From JAJVID01 sp036565725 (lineage in GTDB: Bacteria > Acidobacteriota > Blastocatellia > RBC074), in contig DATCXQ010000684.1 of assembly GCA_036565725.1 (NCBI GenBank), positions 1 to 19,977 of the forward strand: a stretch of DNA of 19,977 nucleotides, read 5' to 3'. Positions 14,170 through 19,977 of the stretch are shown piece by piece (position 1 is the first letter of the stretch; every line of letters starts with the position of its first letter). Below the pieces are notes generated by a model. That model was not told where the DNA came from and ran no database searches. It worked only from the letters and a program-made list of their open reading frames with translations. Both the position numbers and the translations under genes were made by a program.

Positions 14170-14173
<4 letters not shown>
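13916..14173 (-). CDS. Small conserved eCIS-associated protein of unknown function
   Basis: An 85-residue protein. The N-terminal half, VELHIEELVLHGFAPGDRYRIGEAVERELQRLF, forms a strand followed by a long amphipathic helix; I recall similar short proteins beside Afp15-type ATPases in other eCIS clusters, but no function is known to me. The C-terminal half is low-complexity (Ala, Gly, Ser) and ends IGAGIAQNLYGGLK, a short possible helix. No signal peptide or membrane segment. The ATG overlaps the stop of the AAA+ ATPase (ATGA), so it is translated with it, and the DUF4157 cargo follows 61 bases later. A role as adaptor between ATPase and cargo loading is possible but is only a guess from position. 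Confidence 0.85.
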
Positions 14174-16200
<2,027 letters not shown>

Positions 16201-16229
16201 GCAATCATGAAAGAGCAAGCGTAGCCGTG

Positions 16230-16249
16230 GCGCGAACTTTAGTCCGCGC
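16230..16249. repeat. Small palindrome in the 110-base gap before the ATPase gene
   Basis: GCGCGAAC, a TTTA loop, and GTCCGCGC pair at seven of eight positions. The 110-base gap (16201-16310) between the tail-terminator gene and the ATPase gene otherwise holds GC-rich sequence in which I see no clear promoter or T-run terminator. Confidence 0.5.
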
Positions 16250-16310
16250 GGCCCGAGGGTATGACACAGGCGCAGACCAAAGCCCGCGCCGCGGCGAAAA
16301 GTCTGTCGCG

Positions 16311-17687
16311 TTAGATCGTCACCTGCGGCGAATCGAATTGGCCCGATGCGCTCACGCCGAGCGGACTTTCGGCGCCGTCCACCTGCACGCGCGCCAGGTA
16401 AGCGCCCGGCCTCACGCCGCTGACCGGGACGGTGATGTTCGACTGCGGCGGCGGCAGGCTCGGCGGCGGACTTTGCAAACTGAATCGCGGCGGCGCGATA
16501 AAAGCGTAGGCCCGCGCCACGGCCCCGTCGGGAGGGCTTGCCGGGGCGGGTTGAAACTCGTTGAGCAACAAAACCACGCGCTGCGTCGCGCCGACTGGCG
16601 GATCAATGGTCAGGTTGAGGTCGGCCGAACGGGTCCCGTCGGAGGCTGTCTGCGCGTTGGTCACATTGATCGGCGCCGCGATCTGCGGGCGCAGTACGAA
16701 AGCCGCCAGATTCGATTCCACTCCTCGGTGCGGCGCCGGCGGCGACCCCATCAGGCGGCGATGAATCACCTGCGCTCCTTGAACGCCGGCCTGCAAAGCC
16801 GCGGGCAGTGGAATGACGATCTGTGTTTCATTCACGTCCGCCGCGGCGGGCGCGACCGCGATCCCGCCGACGTTGACCAGCGTGTCGTCCCCGCGCAAAC
16901 CACGGCCGGCGATGACCAGGTTGTAGCCGGCGAGAATGGGCTGATCGCTTTCGGGCAGGATCGGGTCGCCGGCCTGCCGCTGCGACAGGACGCGCTCGAT
17001 CACTGGCTGGCTGAACGGGACGACGTAAACATTGCGCTGGCGCACGGGCAGCGCCGACCGCGTGGGGCCGCGGCTCTCGATCAGGACGACCGAGACCTGA
17101 TAGGCCGCCGTGGGTCGGTACTTCGCCTGAAAGGCGGCCCACATCCTCGAGACCTCCTCGGTGTTGAGCGATTGCGGCGCGATCTTGATCATCTCGACCT
17201 GCTCAGCCAACTCCGACGTGAAGAGGTTGCGCATCGCGGCGGGCAGATCGCCGCCCGCCGGGACCGCCGTGGGCGGCGCGAGAGCCGTGCGGATCGCCGC
17301 GCGCGTCAACACCGGAGTCTCGTGCAACAGTTGCATCCCGTAGCCCAATAAAATCTCGGCGTGCATCTCCTCGGCGCCGTAAGCCGTCAGCAGATAGTGC
17401 AGGTCGAGCGCCAACGGCGGATTGTTGATTCGCTCCCCGGCCCCGTTGCGCGAGGGCAAACCGACGTTGCGCCAGGCGGCGTTCGGCGTGATCTGATAGA
17501 GAAAAAGATTGAGGCGGCTGCGGCGGTCAGCCGGGTTCGCGTCAATCGCGTCGATCCGGTCGGGAGGCAAGGCGCTCACCAAAACGTCACTGCCCACGAC
17601 GGCCGTGAGGTTGTGATCGATCACGCCGTTGTTGAGCAAATCCCTTAAAACGGCAGTCACGGAGGCGATGGCCAGCGCAGAGCTCAT
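16311..17687 (-). CDS. Tail terminator/cap protein, Afp16/Pvc16-like (DUF4255 N-terminal domain)
   Basis: A 458-residue protein. Residues 1-190 match the Pvc16/DUF4255 N-terminal domain: LAIASVTAVLRDLLNNGVID, RLNLFLYQITPNAAWRN, PPLALDLHYLLTAYG and EILLGYGMQLLHETPVLTR, followed by LAEQVEMIKIAPQSLNTEEVSRMWAAFQ and YRPTAAYQVSVVLIES. In Afp/PVC this domain caps tube and sheath at the distal end and fixes their length. Residues about 200-458 are beta-rich, with one or two Ig/IPT-like units (AGYNLVIAGRGLRGDDTLVNVGG; the later NITVPVSGVRPGAYLARVQVDG), an extension often seen in non-Afp lineages. The ATG overlaps the upstream stop (ATGA). Confidence 0.93.
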   Translation of the reverse strand: MSSALAIASVTAVLRDLLNNGVIDHNLTAVVGSDVLVSALPPDRIDAIDANPADRRSRLNLFLYQITPNAAWRNVGLPSRNGAGERINNPPLALDLHYLLTAYGAEEMHAEILLGYGMQLLHETPVLTRAAIRTALAPPTAVPAGGDLPAAMRNLFTSELAEQVEMIKIAPQSLNTEEVSRMWAAFQAKYRPTAAYQVSVVLIESRGPTRSALPVRQRNVYVVPFSQPVIERVLSQRQAGDPILPESDQPILAGYNLVIAGRGLRGDDTLVNVGGIAVAPAAADVNETQIVIPLPAALQAGVQGAQVIHRRLMGSPPAPHRGVESNLAAFVLRPQIAAPINVTNAQTASDGTRSADLNLTIDPPVGATQRVVLLLNEFQPAPASPPDGAVARAYAFIAPPRFSLQSPPPSLPPPQSNITVPVSGVRPGAYLARVQVDGAESPLGVSASGQFDSPQVTI

Positions 17688-18523
17688 ATCTTCCCTCCCG
17701 AACGCCGCTTCAAATACTCTTCGAGCGTGAGGGCGTGGTTACGCGCCGGCGCCGCGGGACGCGGCGATTCCTTGTCGGGCGTCACGGCGCGCACATCCAC
17801 GCGGCCGATGGTGATCTTGATCGTCGGCGCCGCGGCGTCGGCCGCGGGCGTCGGAATGGCCGCGCGATCGGGCGACGCGCTTACGCGCTCCTGATCGGCT
17901 CGCCGGAGCGACATGGGCGCGACGAGTTTGGCGCCCGACGGCGACGTCGTCGTAACCGGCGCCCTGCTCGCCTGCGCCGGAGCGAACGGCTCGGCCTCCG
18001 GCGCGCCGGGAACCTGAGGTCCGGCGGGAATCGTCGCATGCGAGACAATGAGCGATGACGCGTGGACCGGCGCCGCCTGATGACTATCGACCATCTGTTG
18101 ATCTCCAGGCTGTTGAGTGGGCGGCGTCGCGCTTAGGGCGCGATCCGCGCGCTGTCCGGCTTCGACTGAGACCGGCTGATTCGGAGTCAGCCATGGCTCC
18201 GGTCGACTCGCGACGCGATCAACGGACTGAACGGTGGACTGAACAAGGTGTTGCGACGGCCGGTCTGTTTGGGCTGCGCGAAGCTGTGGCGGCGCATCTT
18301 CTGACGACAGGTCTTCCGACTGTGCGGGCGCGGCCACATCCATCAAATGGTCGGCGCCGGCGGGCGTCCGCCTCGGCGCGACGTCCTGATCGGACGAATG
18401 GTATTCGTGAACGAGCGGGCCGGCTTCAGACCTCAACGGCTCGAAGAGAGACGTCGGGCGCGGCGCCACGACTTCCGCCAGCCCGAGACTTTTTGCGATC
18501 AAATTGTCCAGATAGTCGCTCAT
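17684..18523 (-). CDS. Disordered Pro/Ala-rich eCIS-associated protein of unknown function
   Basis: A 279-residue protein with ordered ends and a disordered middle. The N-terminus MSDYLDNLIAKSLGLAEVV followed by PRPTSLFEP is a short helix plus a motif I recall from hypothetical proteins at this position in other eCIS clusters. Residues about 30-225 are rich in Pro, Ala, Gln, Ser and Asp with no fold visible. Near the C-terminus are ITIGRVDVRAVTP and a final helix LTLEEYLKRRSGGK. This architecture suggests a tether or chaperone that binds partners with its two ends. The ATG at 18523 gives an ATGA overlap with the previous stop and is preferred over a start four codons upstream. It is itself coupled by ATGA to the tail-terminator gene. 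Confidence 0.85.
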   Translation of the reverse strand: MSDYLDNLIAKSLGLAEVVAPRPTSLFEPLRSEAGPLVHEYHSSDQDVAPRRTPAGADHLMDVAAPAQSEDLSSEDAPPQLRAAQTDRPSQHLVQSTVQSVDRVASRPEPWLTPNQPVSVEAGQRADRALSATPPTQQPGDQQMVDSHQAAPVHASSLIVSHATIPAGPQVPGAPEAEPFAPAQASRAPVTTTSPSGAKLVAPMSLRRADQERVSASPDRAAIPTPAADAAAPTIKITIGRVDVRAVTPDKESPRPAAPARNHALTLEEYLKRRSGGKI

Positions 18524-19251
18524 CCGCCAATGCAACTGATATAAAACTGACGACGCCAGGGACTCATCGTCAAAATGTCCATCTCGCGCCAGCCGTAGGC
18601 CGAGGCCAGCGTGTGTACTTCGCGCAGGATGCGCTGCGCCCAGACGTGAATCTCACTCCAGAAAAACGGCCCGATGTCGAAACCCGATTGCCAATTGCGC
18701 CCGCATTGCGGACAACTCATAGCAAGTCGCACATCGGCTTGCGGGTCCGCCTGCGCGATGCGCTCCACCGCCACGGCGATCACTTCATCAGGCAATTGCG
18801 CGACGGCGACGGGCGCGCCATCGCGTGTGACATCCGACAGACAACGTTCCAGCAGTTGTTTCCTCGACTCCGCAATGTCATGCCTGCCCGCGACGGCCAG
18901 TAGGTCCTGGCTGTTCGGCGCGCGGCAACGCAGTTCGTGCCCCGCGACTTCGAGTGGCCAACTCTCCGACGGCTCGGCTTCGGTCTCGACTCTCATGTCC
19001 GAAACGCGGAATTCCATCTCCAGACGATCTCCGCAGCGCGGGCAACTCGCCACCGCGGCGAGATGCGAGCCGAAAGCCCATTCGCGCAGGTTGAGCAAAT
19101 GGGCGTCGCGCCGCCCCGCGCTCAGTCTCGCCACAACCTCCATCGGCTCCCCCGTCGCCGCGGAAAGTAATAACAATGACCGTTGGAGCGGCGACTCCGC
19201 CAATCCCCGCTCCCAAACTTCCAGCATTTCCGGAGCCGTCAATGCATGCAT
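18520..19251 (-). CDS. T4 gp26-type baseplate hub assembly chaperone-like protein with zinc ribbon
   Basis: A 243-residue protein in the usual position after the tube gene. The N-terminal MHALTAPEMLEVWERGLAES, then QRSLLLLSAATGEP, and the C-terminal AYGWREMDILTMSPWRRQFYIS fit the T4 baseplate-protein/hub chaperone family. Two cysteine pairs, CPRC at 70-73 and CPQC at 180-183, each in an otherwise beta-like stretch (CPRCGDRLEMEF, CPQCGRNWQSGF), would make a four-cysteine zinc site bringing distant parts together; this is usual in eCIS versions but absent from T4. It probably assists baseplate assembly in the cytoplasm. The ATG at 19251 has no strong ribosome site. A 130-base gap with a large hairpin separates it from the tube gene. 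Family identity is fairly firm, role inferred. Confidence 0.85.
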   Translation of the reverse strand: MHALTAPEMLEVWERGLAESPLQRSLLLLSAATGEPMEVVARLSAGRRDAHLLNLREWAFGSHLAAVASCPRCGDRLEMEFRVSDMRVETEAEPSESWPLEVAGHELRCRAPNSQDLLAVAGRHDIAESRKQLLERCLSDVTRDGAPVAVAQLPDEVIAVAVERIAQADPQADVRLAMSCPQCGRNWQSGFDIGPFFWSEIHVWAQRILREVHTLASAYGWREMDILTMSPWRRQFYISCIGG

Positions 19252-19274
19252 ATCGCTTAGACATATGGCGCGGG

Positions 19275-19370
19275 AAGTTAGCCACAGAAGCCACAGAGGT
19301 CACAGAGAAAAACAGGAGGGATGAATCTTTGCTCCCTCTCTGTGTTCTCTGTGCTCTCTGTGGCTGACTT
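19275..19370. repeat. Hairpin of nonamer repeats (CACAGAGNN type)
   Basis: The left arm 19275-19308 has three CACAGA units spaced nine bases apart; the right arm 19337-19370 is its reverse complement at about 28 of 34 positions, around a 28-base loop. It fills most of the 130-base gap between the tube gene and the chaperone-like gene. No T-run follows in the direction of transcription. Confidence 0.88.
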
Positions 19371-19381
19371 TCCGAGCTGTG

Positions 19382-19909
19382 TTACACCGGCGGTTCAGTG
19401 AAGCTCGGCTCCGCCGGTTCGGGAACTTCGTAGTCGCGCTCCCAGCCTTCGTTTTCCAGTTTGATGTTTTGGATCAGGACGGCGTTGGCGTTGGCGTCGA
19501 GGTCCGCCTGCGCCTGAAATTCCGAGACCCAGCAGCGATAGACCTTGTAGGCCAGCGCCAATTGGCCGGCCTCGTTGTAGACCTCGATGATGACGTCTTT
19601 GCGGAAATCTTTTAGCGAGACCTCGGCGCCCAGGCCGGAGCCGAAGTTCCAGACCTTGTTGGCCCACTTCTCGAACTCCGTGTCGTGGGTCACGCCGCGT
19701 TCGAGCGTGATGGCGTCATACTCGGTGCGGCCCGGCGACTTGCGGCTGCTCGAAGGGTCGCCGCCCTCGCGGTGCTTGACCACCTCGGTGGAGCGCTTGA
19801 GCATTCCCACCTTGCTCACGCCCGCGACGTAACGCCCGTCCCATTTGACGCGGAATTTGAAGTTCTTGTACGGATCGAATCGCTGCGCGTTGACTGTAAA
19901 TTGTGCCAT
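19382..19909 (-). CDS. eCIS inner tube protein (T4 gp19-like)
   Basis: A 175-residue protein of the T4-like tail tube family: FKFRVKWDGRYVAGVSKVG, the loop KHREGGDPSSSRKSPGRTEYD, ITLERGVTHDTEFEKWAN, LKDFRKDVIIEVYNEAG and YRCWVSEFQAQADLDANANAV, all hallmarks of Afp1/Afp5-type tube subunits. Hexameric rings stack into the tube that carries cargo and is driven into the target when the sheath contracts. The ATG at 19909 (MAQFTV) is preferred to an upstream in-frame start at 19966 because AGGGGG lies four bases before it and the protein begins as the family does. The C-terminal EPAEPSFTEPPV is a short Pro-rich tail. The sheath genes normally lie just upstream, to the right of this window. Confidence 0.95.
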   Translation of the reverse strand: MAQFTVNAQRFDPYKNFKFRVKWDGRYVAGVSKVGMLKRSTEVVKHREGGDPSSSRKSPGRTEYDAITLERGVTHDTEFEKWANKVWNFGSGLGAEVSLKDFRKDVIIEVYNEAGQLALAYKVYRCWVSEFQAQADLDANANAVLIQNIKLENEGWERDYEVPEPAEPSFTEPPV

Positions 19910-19913
19910 CGTT

Positions 19914-19920
19914 CCCCCTA
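19914..19920 (-). promoter_or_regulatory. Ribosome binding site for tube gene
   Basis: TAGGGGG on the minus strand, four bases before the ATG at 19909. A highly expressed tube gene would be expected to have a strong site, and it decides the start against the upstream in-frame codon. Confidence 0.65.
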
Positions 19921-19934
19921 AAGATCCTGGGAGC

Positions 19935-19952
19935 GCGCGCATCCCTGCGCGC
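19935..19952. repeat. Short perfect hairpin upstream of tube gene
   Basis: GCGCGCA, a TCCC loop and TGCGCGC pair perfectly over seven bases. It lies 26 bases upstream of the tube gene, between it and whatever gene is off the right edge. There is no following T-run, so a role in mRNA stability is as likely as termination. Confidence 0.65.
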
Positions 19953-19977
19953 ATGGCTTCGGGCAATCGCCCACTTC

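Noticed and set aside
19910..19966. Upstream in-frame start extending the tube protein by 19 residues
   Set aside because: The extension matches no tube protein N-terminus and overlaps a hairpin; the ATG at 19909 has its own ribosome site.

Overview
The window is one continuous, single-strand (minus) gene cluster for an extracellular contractile injection system (eCIS; Afp/PVC/MAC-like phage-tail particle) with its cargo genes. Every credible gene reads right to left. Many neighbouring genes overlap by the four bases ATGA, which suggests a long, translationally coupled operon. GC content is high, with visibly lower-GC patches over the cargo C-termini and the HEAT-repeat gene. The organism cannot be named from the sequence. 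The cluster type and the many hairpins built from 7- to 9-base repeats suggest an environmental Gram-negative such as an Acidobacteriota member; that is an inference.

In transcription order: inner tube protein (19382-19909); zinc-ribbon baseplate-hub chaperone-like protein (18520-19251); disordered Pro/Ala-rich protein (17684-18523); Pvc16/Afp16-type tail terminator with DUF4255-like N-terminus (16311-17687); Afp15-type AAA+ ATPase (14170-16200); conserved 85-residue protein (13916-14173).

The cargo block follows (5704-13854). It holds three paralogous DUF4157 proteins with a shared N-terminal two-thirds and three unrelated C-terminal modules, an orphan M35-like metallopeptidase module between the first and second, an Lgt-like polytopic membrane protein between the second and third, and a HEAT-repeat protein after the third. 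The layout resembles a polymorphic toxin locus in which C-terminal tips are exchanged and old tips left behind.

Baseplate and spike genes complete the window: CIS tube-initiator/adaptor (4998-5654), LysM protein (4685-4990), hub (3417-4541), gp5/VgrG-like OB-fold spike (2905-3420), PAAR-like tip (2477-2800), gp25-like wedge protein (2039-2407), and an Afp11-type baseplate protein that runs off the left edge (1-2042). Sheath, remaining baseplate, tape measure and fibre genes are not in the window.

The most unusual features are the exchangeable cargo tips with a left-behind module, the Lgt-like enzyme inside the cargo block, and at least four large imperfect hairpins, each built from its own 7- to 9-base repeat. 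A fifth of the same kind sits in frame inside the AAA+ ATPase gene. No gene-free stretch exceeds about 130 bases. I saw no RNA genes, CRISPR arrays or complete insertion sequences.
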